Assembly: GCA_019096065.1 (NCBI GenBank)
Contig: JAGUCH010000001.1
Span: 930,001 to 994,000 of the forward strand
Direction of reading: 5' to 3'
Source of the DNA: Paracyclopina nana
Taxonomy: Eukaryota > Arthropoda > Copepoda > Cyclopoida > Cyclopettidae
Length of the DNA: 64,000 nucleotides
Under the pieces are notes generated by a model. The model was not told where the DNA came from. It saw only the letters and a program-made list of their open reading frames with translations, and did no database searches. Shown piece after piece: positions 21,575-31,225 of the stretch. Both the position numbers and the translations under genes were made by a program. How positions within the stretch are numbered: position 1 is the first letter of the stretch; each line of letters starts with the position of its first letter.

Positions 21575-21692
21575 GCCAACAGCACCCAGTGTTCCCAGGC
21601 GGTCACCCATCCAAGTACTGACTAGGCTCTACACTGCTTGACTTCAGTGATCGGACGAGAACTGGTATGTTCAGTGTGATATGGCCGTTGGC
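21575..21692 (-). rRNA. 5S rRNA B-type, unit 47
   Basis: Reference B sequence; T5 terminator. Confidence 0.9.
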
Positions 21693-21785
21693 AAACATTG
21701 CTCAGATGGCTTGTTTTTTTGTCCCACTCTCATGCTATGCAACTCAAAAGTAGACTGCAAGGTTGGGCTGGTAAAAAAGTCAGAT

Positions 21786-21903
21786 GCCAACAGCACCCAG
21801 GGTTCCCAAGCAGTCTCCCATCTAAGTACTGACTGGGCTCTACATTGCTTGACTGCAGTGATCAGACGAGAACTGGTACATTCAATGTGATGTGGCCGTT
21901 AAA
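21786..21903 (-). rRNA. 5S rRNA A-type, unit 47 (altered 5' end)
   Basis: The first three nt are TTT instead of GCC, so three helix I pairs are lost; likely non-functional. T6 terminator. Confidence 0.78.
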
Positions 21904-22045
21904 AGCACTGCCACCACACGGCCGCATTTTCAACACCATCGCCTCTGGTGGCCAAGAAAGCAAAAGTCAACCGCACCACCTTGCAGGCACACCTAACACC
22001 TGTAGTTGCTGTTTCATAGTGATGACTCACTCACTAAAAAGAAAT

Positions 22046-22163
22046 GCCAACAGCACCCAGTGTTCCCAGGCGGTCACCCATCCAAGTACTGACTAGGCTC
22101 TACACTGCTTGACTTCAGTGATCGGACGAGAACTGGTATGTTCAGTGTGATATGGCCGTTGGC
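22046..22163 (-). rRNA. 5S rRNA B-type, unit 48
   Basis: Reference B sequence; T5 terminator. Confidence 0.9.
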
Positions 22164-22256
22164 AAACATTGCTCAGATGGCTTGGTTTTTTGTCCCACTC
22201 TCATGCTATGCAACTCAAAAGTAGACTGCAAGGTTGGGCTGGTAAAAAAGTCAGAT

Positions 22257-22374
22257 GCCAACAGCACCCAGGGTTCCCAAGCAGTCTCCCATCTAAGTAC
22301 TGACTGGGCTCTACATTGCTTGACTGCAGTGATCAGACGAGAACTGGTACATTCAATGTGATGTGGCCGTTGGC
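22257..22374 (-). rRNA. 5S rRNA A-type, unit 48
   Basis: Reference A sequence; T6 terminator. Confidence 0.9.
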
Positions 22375-22517
22375 AAGCACTGCCACCACACGGCCGCATT
22401 TTCAACACCATCGCCTCTGGTGGCCAAGAAAGCAAAAGTCAACCGCACCACCTTGCAGGCACACCTAACACCTGTAGTTGCTGTTTCATAGTGATGACTC
22501 ACTCACTAAAAAGAAAT

Positions 22518-22635
22518 GCCAACAGCACCCAGTGTTCCCAGGCGGTCACCCATCCAAGTACTGACTAGGCTCTACACTGCTTGACTTCAGTGATCGGACG
22601 AGAACTGGTATGTTCAGTGTGATATGGCCGTTGGC
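22518..22635 (-). rRNA. 5S rRNA B-type, unit 49
   Basis: Reference B sequence; T5 terminator. Confidence 0.9.
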
Positions 22636-22728
22636 AAACATTGCTCAGATGGCTTGTTTTTTTGTCCCACTCTCATGCTATGCAACTCAAAAGTAGACTG
22701 CAAGGTTGGGCTGGTAAAAAAGTCAGAT

Positions 22729-22846
22729 GCCAACAGCACCCAGGGTTCCCAAGCAGTCTCCCATCTAAGTACTGACTGGGCTCTACATTGCTTGACTGCA
22801 GTGATCAGACGAGAACTGGTACATTCAATGTGATGTGGCCGTTGGC
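22729..22846 (-). rRNA. 5S rRNA A-type, unit 49
   Basis: Reference A sequence; T6 terminator. Confidence 0.9.
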
Positions 22847-22988
22847 AAGCACTGCCACCACACGGCCGCATTTTCAACACCATCGCCTCTGGTGGCCAAG
22901 AAAGCAAAAGTCAACCGCACCACCTTGCAGGCACACCTAACACCTGTAGTTGCTGTTTCATAGTGATGACTCACTCACTAAAAGAAAT

Positions 22989-23106
22989 GCCAACAGCACC
23001 CAGTGTTCCCAGGCGGTCACCCATCCAAGTACTGACTAGGCTCTACACTGCTTGACTTCAGTGATCGGACGAGAACTGGTATGTTCAGTGTGATATGGCC
23101 GTTGGC
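22989..23106 (-). rRNA. 5S rRNA B-type, unit 50
   Basis: Reference B sequence; T4 terminator. Confidence 0.9.
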
Positions 23107-23199
23107 AAACATTGCTCAGATGGCTTGTTTTTTTGTCCCACTCTCATGCTATGCAACTCAAAAGTAGACTGCAAGGTTGGGCTGGTAAAAAAGTCAGAT

Positions 23200-23317
23200 G
23201 CCAACAGCACCCAGTGTTCCCAAGCAGTCTCCCATCTAAGTACTGACTGGGCTCTACATTGCTTGACTGCAGTGATCAGACGAGAACTGGTACATTCAAT
23301 GGGATGTGGCCGTTGGC
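23200..23317 (-). rRNA. 5S rRNA A-type, unit 50 (A' subtype)
   Basis: Carries the B-like base at nt 103 plus a private A16C; same subtype as units 57 and 58. T6 terminator. Confidence 0.87.
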
Positions 23318-23460
23318 AAGCACTGCCACCACACGGCCGCATTTTCAACACCATCGCCTCTGGTGGCCAAGAAAGCAAAAGTCAACCGCACCACCTTGCA
23401 GGCACACCTAACACCTGTAGTTGCTGTTTCATAGTGATGACTCACTCACTAAAGAGAAAT

Positions 23461-23578
23461 GCCAACAGCACCCAGTGTTCCCAGGCGGTCACCCATCCAA
23501 GTACTGACTAGGCTCTACACTGCTTGACTTCAGTGATCGGACGAGAACTGGTATTTGCAGTGTAATATGGCCATTGGC
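23461..23578 (-). rRNA. 5S rRNA B-type, unit 51 (diverged)
   Basis: Several changes in the first 30 nt (plus strand tatttgcagtgtaat and gccattggc). Helix I C6-G becomes a T-G wobble. Interrupted TTTCTCTTT terminator. Confidence 0.83.
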
Positions 23579-23671
23579 AAACATTGCCCAGAAGGCTTGT
23601 TATTTTGTACGTCTCTCCTGCAATGCAGCTCAAACGTAGACTGCAAGGTTAGGCTGGCAAAAAAGTCAGAT

Positions 23672-23789
23672 GCCAACAGCACCCAGGGTTCCCAAGCAGT
23701 CTCCCATCTAAGTACTGACTGGGCTCTACATTGCTTGACTGCAGTGATCAGACGAGAACTGGTACATTCAATGTGATGTGGCCGTTGGC
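23672..23789 (-). rRNA. 5S rRNA A-type, unit 51
   Basis: Gene intact beside a diverged spacer; T6 terminator. Confidence 0.9.
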
Positions 23790-23932
23790 AAGCACTGCCA
23801 CCACACGGCCGCATTTTCAACACCATCGCCTCTGGTGGCCAAGAAAGCAAAAGTCAACCGCACCACCTTGCAGGCACACCTAACACCTGTAGTTGCTGTT
23901 TCATAGTGATGACTCACTCACTAAAAAGAAAT

Positions 23933-24050
23933 GCCAACAGCACCCAGTGTTCCCAGGCGGTCACCCATCCAAGTACTGACTAGGCTCTACACTGCTTGAC
24001 TTCAGTGATCGGACGAGAACTGGTATGTTCAGTGTGATATGGCCGTTGGC
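23933..24050 (-). rRNA. 5S rRNA B-type, unit 52
   Basis: Reference B sequence; T5 terminator. Confidence 0.9.
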
Positions 24051-24144
24051 AAACATTGCTCAGATGGCTTGTTTTTTTTGTCCCACTCTCATGCTATGCA
24101 ACTCAAAAGTAGACTGCAAGGTTGGGCTGGTAAAAAAGTCAGAT

Positions 24145-24262
24145 GCCAACAGCACCCAGGGTTCCCAAGCAGTCTCCCATCTAAGTACTGACTGGGCTCT
24201 ACATTGCTTGACTGCAGTGATCAGACGAGAACTGGTACATTCAATGTGATGTGGCCGTTGGC
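24145..24262 (-). rRNA. 5S rRNA A-type, unit 52
   Basis: Reference A sequence; T6 terminator. Confidence 0.9.
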
Positions 24263-24405
24263 AAGCACTGCCACCACACGGCCGCATTTTCAACACCATC
24301 GCCTCTGGTGGCCAAGAAAGCAAAAGTCAACCGCACCACCTTGCAGGCACACCTAACACCTGTAGTTGCTGTTTCATAGTGATGACTCACTCACTAAAAA
24401 GAAAT

Positions 24406-24523
24406 GCCAACAGCACCCAGTGTTCCCAGGCGGTCACCCATCCAAGTACTGACTAGGCTCTACACTGCTTGACTTCAGTGATCGGACGAGAACTGGTATG
24501 TTCAGTGTGATATGGCCGTTGGC
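24406..24523 (-). rRNA. 5S rRNA B-type, unit 53
   Basis: Reference B sequence; T5 terminator. Confidence 0.9.
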
Positions 24524-24616
24524 AAACATTGCTCAGATGGCTTGTTTTTTTGTCCCACTCTCATGCTATGCAACTCAAAAGTAGACTGCAAGGTTGGGCT
24601 GGTAAAAAAGTCAGAT

Positions 24617-24734
24617 GCCAACAGCACCCAGTGTTCCCAAGCAGTCTCCCATCTAAGTACTGACTGGGCTCTACATTGCTTGACTGCAGTGATCAGACGA
24701 GAACTGGTACATTCAATGTGATGTGGCCGTTGGC
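24617..24734 (-). rRNA. 5S rRNA A-type, unit 53
   Basis: B-like base at nt 103 but no A16C; T6 terminator. Confidence 0.88.
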
Positions 24735-24876
24735 AAGCACTGCCACCACACGGCCGCATTTTCAACACCATCGCCTCTGGTGGCCAAGAAAGCAAAAGTC
24801 AACCGCACCACCTTGCAGGCACACCTAACACCTGTAGTTGCTGTTTCATAGTGATGACTCACTCACTAAAAGAAAT

Positions 24877-24994
24877 GCCAACAGCACCCAGTGTTCCCAG
24901 GCGGTCACCCATCCAAGTACTGACTAGGCTCTACACTGCTTGACTTCAGTGATCGGACGAGAACTGGTATGTTCAGTGTGATATGGCCGTTGGC
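24877..24994 (-). rRNA. 5S rRNA B-type, unit 54
   Basis: Gene intact; T4 terminator; upstream A-run replaced by a cgtcctg-containing stretch. Confidence 0.9.
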
Positions 24995-25087
24995 AAACAT
25001 TGCTCAGATGGCTTGTCGTCCTGTCCCACTCACATGCTATGCCACCCCAAAGTAGACTGCAAGGTTGGGCTGGTAAAAAAGTCAGAT

Positions 25088-25205
25088 GCCAACAGCACCC
25101 AGGGTTCCCAAGCAGTCTCCCATCTAAGTACTGACTGGGCTCTACATTGCTTGACTGCAGTGATCAGACGAGAACTGGTACATTCAATGTGATGTGGCCG
25201 TTGGC
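25088..25205 (-). rRNA. 5S rRNA A-type, unit 54
   Basis: Reference A sequence; T6 terminator. Confidence 0.9.
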
Positions 25206-25347
25206 AAGCACTGCCACCACACGGCCGCATTTTCAACACCATCGCCTCTGGTGGCCAAGAAAGCAAAGTCAACCGCACCACCTTGCAGGCACACCTAACA
25301 CCTGTAGTTGCTGTTTCATAGTGATGACTCACTCACTAAAAAGAAAT

Positions 25348-25465
25348 GCCAACAGCACCCAGTGTTCCCAGGCGGTCACCCATCCAAGTACTGACTAGGC
25401 TCTACACTGCTTGACTTCAGTGATCGGACGAGAACTGGTATGTTCAGTGTGATATGGCCGTTGGC
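25348..25465 (-). rRNA. 5S rRNA B-type, unit 55
   Basis: Reference B sequence; T5 terminator. Confidence 0.9.
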
Positions 25466-25553
25466 AAACATTGCTCAGATGGCTTGTTTTTGTCCCACTC
25501 TCATGCTATGCAACTCAAAAGTAGACTGCAAGGTTGGGCTGGTAAAGTCAGAT

Positions 25554-25673
25554 GCCAACAGCACCCCAGGGTTCCCAAGCAGTCTCCCATCTAAGTACTG
25601 ACTGGGCTCTACATTTGCTTGACTGCAGTGATCAGACGAGAACTGGTACATTCAATGTGATGTGGCCGTTGGC
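25554..25673 (-). rRNA. 5S rRNA A-type, unit 55 (+2 nt)
   Basis: 120 nt: helix II insertion plus one extra G in the 3' GGG run; terminator only T3. Confidence 0.83.
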
Positions 25674-25816
25674 AAGCACTGCCACCACACGGCCGCATTT
25701 TCAACACCATCGCCTCTGGTGGCCAAGAAAGCAAAAGTCAACCGCACCACCTTGCAGGCACACCTAACACCTGTAGTTGCTGTTTCATAGTGATGACTCA
25801 CTCACTAAAAAGAAAT

Positions 25817-25934
25817 GCCAACAGCACCCAGTGTTCCCAGGCGGTCACCCATCCAAGTACTGACTAGGCTCTACACTGCTTGACTTCAGTGATCGGACGA
25901 GAACTGGTATGTTCAGTGTGATATGGCCGTTGGC
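25817..25934 (-). rRNA. 5S rRNA B-type, unit 56
   Basis: Reference B sequence; T5 terminator. Confidence 0.9.
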
Positions 25935-26024
25935 AAACATTGCTCAGATGGCTTGTTTTTGTCCCACTCTCATGCTATGCAACTCAAAAGTAGACTGCAA
26001 GGTTGGGCTGGTAATAAGTCAGAT

Positions 26025-26142
26025 GCCAACAGCACCCAGGGTTCCCAAGCAGTCTCCCATCTAAGTACTGACTGGGCTCTACATTGCTTGACTGCAGTGA
26101 TCAGACGAGAACTGGTACATTCAATGTGATGTGGCCGTTGGC
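26025..26142 (-). rRNA. 5S rRNA A-type, unit 56
   Basis: Gene intact; T-run interrupted (plus strand taataag). Confidence 0.88.
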
Positions 26143-26284
26143 AAGCACTGCCACCACACGGCCGCATTTTCAACACCATCGCCTCTGGTGGCCAAGAAAG
26201 CAAAGTCAACCGCACCACCTTGCAGGCACACCTAACACCTGTAGTTGCTGTTTCATAGTGATGACTCACTCACTAAAAAGAAAT

Positions 26285-26402
26285 GCCAACAGCACCCAGT
26301 GTTCCCAGGCGGTCACCCATCCAAGTACTGACTAGGCTCTACACTGCTTGACTTCAGTGATCGGACGAGAACTGGTATGTTCAGTGTGATATGGCCGTTG
26401 GC
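26285..26402 (-). rRNA. 5S rRNA B-type, unit 57
   Basis: Reference B sequence; T5 terminator. Confidence 0.9.
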
Positions 26403-26495
26403 AAACATTGCTCAGATGGCTTGTTTTTTTGTCCCACTCTCATGCTATGCAACTCAAAAGTAGACTGCAAGGTTGGGCTGGTAAAAAAGTCAGAT

Positions 26496-26613
26496 GCCAA
26501 CAGCACCCAGTGTTCCCAAGCAGTCTCCCATCTAAGTACTGACTGGGCTCTACATTGCTTGACTGCAGTGATCAGACGAGAACTGGTACATTCAATGGGA
26601 TGTGGCCGTTGGC
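26496..26613 (-). rRNA. 5S rRNA A-type, unit 57 (A' subtype)
   Basis: B-like base at nt 103 and A16C; T6 terminator. Confidence 0.87.
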
Positions 26614-26756
26614 AAGCACTGCCACCACACGGCCGCATTTTCAACACCATCGCCTCTGGTGGCCAAGAAAGCAAAAGTCAACCGCACCACCTTGCAGGCA
26701 CACCTAACACCTGTAGTTGCTGTTTCATAGTGATGACTCACTCACTAAAAAGAAAT

Positions 26757-26874
26757 GCCAACAGCACCCAGTGTTCCCAGGCGGTCACCCATCCAAGTAC
26801 TGACTAGGCTCTACACTGCTTGACTTCAGTGATCGGACGAGAACTGGTATGTTCAGTGTGATATGGCCGTTGGC
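26757..26874 (-). rRNA. 5S rRNA B-type, unit 58
   Basis: Last B copy at the right end of the array; T5 terminator. Confidence 0.9.
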
Positions 26875-26967
26875 AAACATTGCTCAGATGGCTTGTTTTT
26901 TTGTCCCACTCTCATGCTATGCAACTCAAAAGTAGACTGCAAGGTTGGGCTGGTAAAAAAGTCAGAT

Positions 26968-27085
26968 GCCAACAGCACCCAGTGTTCCCAAGCAGTCTCC
27001 CATCTAAGTACTGACTGGGCTCTACATTGCTTGACTGCAGTGATCAGACGAGAACTGGTACATTCAATGGGATGTGGCCGTTGGC
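26968..27085 (-). rRNA. 5S rRNA A-type, unit 58 (A' subtype, array end)
   Basis: Last 5S gene. Same A' subtype as units 50 and 57. Only about 86 bp of the upstream spacer remain before array similarity stops near 27171. Confidence 0.87.
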
Positions 27086-27171
27086 AAGCACTGCCACCAC
27101 ACGGCCGCATTTTCAACACCATCGCCTCTGGTGGCCAAGAAAGCAAAAGTCAACCGCACCACCTTGCAGGC

Positions 27172-27349
27172 ACACATAACATCTATTGCGACTTCCTGTG
27201 CTAGCAACACCCAATTTTACCAGTTTTTTCAATGTCGGTAATTATGGTCGTTGTGTCATATTCCAATTTTTAATCTTTTGCCTTTTTTAAATATATTTTG
27301 GGGCATGCGACAGTGTAGCACATAAAACGATAGATTCATGAAAGACGAA
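27172..27349 (-). promoter_or_regulatory. Receptor 3' UTR region with candidate polyadenylation signal
   Basis: Unique AT-rich sequence between the receptor stop codon and the end of the 5S array. A minus-strand ATTAAA lies at 27269-27274, about 75 nt past the stop codon, and is the only clear candidate signal. Confidence 0.45.
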
Positions 27350-30300
27350 TTAGACCATCGAGGCTTCTTTGTTGATGAGTGGCGTTTCGCTCTCCTTCGT
27401 TGTATCTTGGCCGTTACTCGGTGGCAGCAACTTGATTTCGGGCTGTTCGCTCTTCATGTCCGTGATTTGCACCGCGGTGGCGCTGAATATTGTTGTCGGT
27501 TTGACCACGTGGTTCGGGTCAACGACGCACGTGTTTCGCCTCGTTTCCGCGGGCGTCGCGTTGTTCGTCCGGTTGGCGGCATCGGGCGCCACCGCATCCG
27601 CATCCGCAGCCGGGCCTCCGCAGACGAACGCGAGAGCGGGGATCATTTTGATGAATTCCTTTTGGAAGGCCTCGTTATGCATTCCATAGAGAAACGGGTT
27701 GTAGCAAGTGGAGCTCATGGCCATGACGTGGCACACAAAGAACATCAAGTGGTAATATTCCCAGCAGTAAATGGGGAAAAAGTCGAGGTCGGCCAGAAGG
27801 TTGATGATGTTAAGGGGCAGCCAACAGATGCCGAAAACGACGACCATCGAGATGAGCATTCGGTTCGTTTTGAGGTTGCGCGCGCGCTCTTGCTCCTCCT
27901 TCGCAGCAGACCTGAAAGGTAAACAAAAAACACGTGTCATTTGACATTTCGGCCCGGTTCACCTGCTCAGAATTAAGTTGCTGCTGTAATTTTGTTATGA
28001 CTAGGCTAGTCGTATTTTATTTTTGTTCTACCAGCGAAATTGGATGATAATTTGGCGATTTGACGGAATTTCTGGTTTGCGCGAAAATGGCTGTTTTGTA
28101 CTCTGTCCAATGGCTATGACATGGCATTTTTGGGCGAATTTTACTAGAAAAATAGGTCAAAATTCCGCCAAAGTCTATGTATTTACTGATGATGCATGCT
28201 AAGGCCAATTTTGCTCCAAAAATGTTAACAAGTCGATAGAAATTGAATTTCATAGTGCTATATTTAGCTTTTCCACCATCGCATGCTGTAGACCGTGTGA
28301 ATTAGCATTTTTTGTCACGGATAAAATGTGAAGATCGGAAAAAAATATTTTATATACTGTAATACGATTTCCTCGTGTTATAATTCAGTTTACCGATCCG
28401 ACTCAGCTCTTTTATATCACAGTTCTTTCTTAGCAATTTGGGGGATATTAAATACTTAACAGCCCTTGAATCAAATTTGAGGGATTTTAAGTAATTTAAT
28501 ACCCCTGGTATTCCATGGAAGTAATGCAAATTCCAAAGAAGTTGGAAAAAGAGAGGATCATCCAAGCTTCGTACCTCAGACAGTTGGATTAGCATCCCAA
28601 TGCTCTAACCACTGAGCTATGGAAACATCATGATAATTGCATGCTATGTATAGGACTTTAACCGTAATTTTAGCCAGATAAAGAAAAAAAGTTAGTTGAG
28701 GAATGACTGGGGTTTGAACTCGTACAATTACAGCCCTCGCAGGCTCGGGCTAGTAAAGCTGTACTCGAGTTTTCCCATTTTAAAATCCTCGCTCAGCTAT
28801 TTAATGACCCTACTTTACGTGCCCCAGCTCGAAATAAATAACTACTATTATGCCAAAGGTCAACTACTCTCTGTGAAAAAAGTTTTTTGCAGATATGTAA
28901 GGGGAAAGCAGCAAATGGTATGCTTTTTTCTAAACGGATTTTCATTATGGCATTTTTTGAACAGAAATTCAATTAAAGTAGGCCCTTTTATTAAATGCGC
29001 CACGCTCTAAAGAAATTCATTTATGACACGTCTTATTTGTTACGCGCTCCAAAGCTGCACAAAAGCTTTTTCAGATTGCTCTCTCATCTATTGTTAACTT
29101 TTTCGTTTTATAAGGCTCACTATGATGTGACATTTAAGGCTACAAAGCTGTCTTAAAGGCAAATCTCAAGGTACCAAAATAAATCTCGTAAAATGATGCT
29201 TTTTTCAGAGGTTTTCCTCATTTTCAAATCACTCAAGGCTTCATTCAAAAAAGCCAATTTTTCAATAGTCGAGCCTTGTAATTGTTTCCTTTTCAAGTGG
29301 GAGCTTTGCTCCTTTTTAAGGGGGAGCCTAATTGCCTAATGGCCTTTTTAAGGCCTTTGAAATGGTCACTCTCCATCAGCTCCTTACATCAAGAGGCTTT
29401 TAAATGCACTTAAAAAGTCTTGGGAAAACAGGCACAAGTTTTGCCAAACTTGAATTGTCTGTGTACAACTTAAAATAGCCTTATTATACCATGCTTTTAA
29501 TGCCACAAAACACAAATCCTTCGTAAGCCTAAACAATAATGAAGACTGGCTCCCCAATGGATTTACTTCTTGGTGGAGTCGACTTTCCACCTGGGGAATA
29601 AATGTGCATACCACGTGGTTTTTTTCCTGGCATTACACACTTTGCAGCTAGGCAATAAATTCTTGCTTGACCTCAGCAGAAATATCATTCATTTCGCCTA
29701 GAGAAATGGGCCTGGTTCATTAATCAAGCTGCACAACTAAAGTAACATCATCAGCTGATCCAAAAGCAAACACATGCCCTGCTTTAACTACCAATTTAAA
29801 AAAGACAGATGTACTCACAACCTCTACCTTTAATAGGAAATTGATCCGCTTGTTTAGCTCCAGGGCACTTCATTTTAACAACATACACCCAATTAAAGCA
29901 GAGCGCGCGCACTCACATCAAACGTAAACAACCGCGCGCGCGCAACAGCTGCCTAATGGCAAAAATGTAAACAAACACCCATGTATACAATAAACAGGAG
30001 CAGTAAACAAAATAACTTTATTTTATGCAGTGCTTTTTCCTGGGAATACACACTTTGCGGGAAGGCTATCAATTTTTGCTTGACCTCTGCAGAAATATCA
30101 TTCATTTCTCCTCAAGAAATGGCCCTGGATCATTAATCAAGTTACTCAACTAAAGTAACATCATCAGCTGATCCAAAAGCAAACACATATCCTGCTTTAA
30201 CTACCAATTTAAAAAAAAAAGATGTACTCACAACCTCTACCTTAATTAGGAAATTGATCCACTTGCTTAGCTCCAGCGCACTTAATTTTAACAACATACG

Positions 30301-31149
30301 CCCAATTACAGCAGAGCGCGCGCGCTCACATCAAACGTAAACACCCGCGCGCGCGCAACAGCTGCCTAACGGCTTAAGAGTAAACAAACGCGTCAAAAAC
30401 AATTGGTTTTGCAATGCCACCAGACTTAAAAATTGCAATTTAAAATACCTTGGGGCGCCGGGCCGGTGGGCTGACCGCTGGCCCAGCCTGCGTATGATGG
30501 CTGTGTAGCAGAGGATGATGGTGACAAATGGCAGGACAAATTGCATGACATTCGTGAAGGCTCCATAGGCTGTCCTCTTCATGCCATCCCAGGTCTCGTT
30601 GCACCTCTCGTTGCCATCAGGCCCCTCCACAGTGGACACATGGAAGGCATAGGGAGCCGTGAAGAGCCCGGCCAGGACGTCAATCAGAGCGATGAGAGCG
30701 TAGCACGTTTTGACCTGCATGCGCGCCCTGAACGGGTAGATGATGACCACAAATCTGTCGAGGGCAATGATGGTCAGGGTGAGTGTGGAAATGTAGACTG
30801 AGACGCCCTGGCTGAATGGGAAGAGGATACAGAGAGCCTCGCCAAAGAGCCACTTCCCAGTGAAGGACTGGAGGGGAGTGAAGGGGACTGCGAACAAGCA
30901 CATGACCACGTCCGAGATGGCCAAGTTCAGGATGAACAGGTTGGTCACATTCTTCATGTGCTTGTGCCGCATCACCACCACTGACACGAGCAGGTTGCCA
31001 AAAACGCCCAGGCAGAAGATGACCAGGTACAGCAGGCAAAATACCAGTTGGACCAGGGTGGTATTGATCAGCAGCTGCTCAGCTGAGCAAAAGTCCTCAG
31101 CTTGATCCTCGGTTGAATTACTCTGGCTGGAATTGTCAGGGTCCCCCAT
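27350..31149 (-). CDS. sNPF/NPY-family neuropeptide receptor (class A GPCR), two coding exons
   Basis: Seven-transmembrane peptide receptor of the plasma membrane, closest by eye to arthropod short neuropeptide F receptors. Coding exons are 30449-31149 and 27350-27911, joined AG|G with donor GTATTT and acceptor TTTCAG; the spliced frame is open for 420 residues. Visible marks: N-glycosylation sites at N6, N11 and N29; N52 in TM1; D80 in TM2; the C107-C183 disulfide pair; DRF 131-133; proline 207 in TM5; CWLP 263-266 in TM6; NPFLY 305-309 in TM7. The tail is about 100 residues. The start is the ATG at 31149, because a strong acceptor (polypyrimidine then CAG, exon edge 31160) lies 11 nt upstream of it and removes the earlier in-frame ATG at 31173. 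A 5' UTR exon farther right is implied but was not found. Oddity: position 4.50 in TM4 is D157 where nearly all class A receptors have Trp. The 3' UTR runs towards the 5S array. Confidence 0.88.
28552..28625 (-). repeat. Degenerate tRNA-like sequence (SINE head)
   Basis: The minus strand reads TAGCTCAGTGGTTAGAGC (box A) followed by a paired anticodon arm with loop ATGCTAA and a weak GTACGAAGC box B. The T-stem does not pair and there is no long variable arm despite a GCT (Ser) anticodon, so I call it a tRNA-derived repeat, not a gene. Confidence 0.5.
28690..28850 (-). repeat. Dispersed repeat (copy 1), next to the tRNA-like head
   Basis: The minus strand shares blocks around AGCCCGAGCCTGC and GGCTGTAATT with 33900-34080 (plus strand) and, more weakly, with 53868-53940. 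It also has a box-B-like GAGTTCAAACCCC. Confidence 0.5.
29619..29960. repeat. Direct repeat, copy 1, with CG-alternating tracts
   Basis: About 340 bp, visibly close to 90 percent identical to 30033-30375. Ends with two CG-alternating tracts (29903-29910 and 29933-29943) around acatcaaacgtaaaca. Confidence 0.8.
30033..30375. repeat. Direct repeat, copy 2, with CG-alternating tracts
   Basis: Second copy in the same orientation; CG tracts at 30315-30325 and 30346-30356. It lies about 75 bp from the receptor exon at 30449. Confidence 0.8.
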
Positions 31150-31225
31150 TATTTTGATGCCTGAAAAAGCCAAAAAATAAATAAATAATAACGTGAAATT
31201 GTGCCTTGCTACATATTAGGAAACG

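Larger units (their letters stand above)
1..27171 (-). repeat. 5S rDNA tandem array, 58 dual-gene units of about 472 bp
   Basis: The same unit of about 466-473 bp repeats without interruption from the left window edge to about 27171, where similarity stops inside the longer spacer. Reading left to right, each unit holds a B-type 5S gene (118 bp), a 93-bp spacer, an A-type 5S gene (118 bp) and a 143-bp spacer; both genes are read leftwards. Unit 1 has B at 1-41 (cut by the edge), A at 135-252 and the next B at 396-513. Length variation is mostly in the T-runs that follow each 5S 3' end. Units 7, 12, 23, 28, 51 and 54 carry more diverged spacers (about 2885-2955, 5240-5302, 10421-10436 with 10666-10677, 12780-12850, 23552-23660 and 25015-25050). 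Other units are near-identical, which indicates concerted evolution. The array continues beyond the left edge. No other RNA gene was recognised in the spacers. Confidence 0.97.
27912..30448 (-). other. Receptor intron, 2.5 kb, repeat-bearing
   Basis: Non-coding. It contains a degenerate tRNA-like head (28552-28625), a dispersed repeat (28690-28850) and two direct copies of a roughly 340-bp repeat with CG-alternating ends (29619-29960 and 30033-30375). The ORFs here are short and AT-biased; none looks coding. Confidence 0.7.

Noticed and set aside
1-27171. CRISPR-like regular repeats
   Set aside because: Units of 472 bp contain 5S rRNA genes and no short repeat-spacer structure; the genome is eukaryotic.
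20-27204. Many repeated open frames of 60-138 codons on both strands of the 5S array
   Set aside because: They are translations of 5S genes and spacers, repeat with the unit and break at one-base indels; no coding evidence.
27338-27922. 194-codon plus-strand frame opposite the receptor exon
   Set aside because: Antisense shadow of the GC-rich receptor exon; the minus strand carries the conserved GPCR motifs and splice sites.
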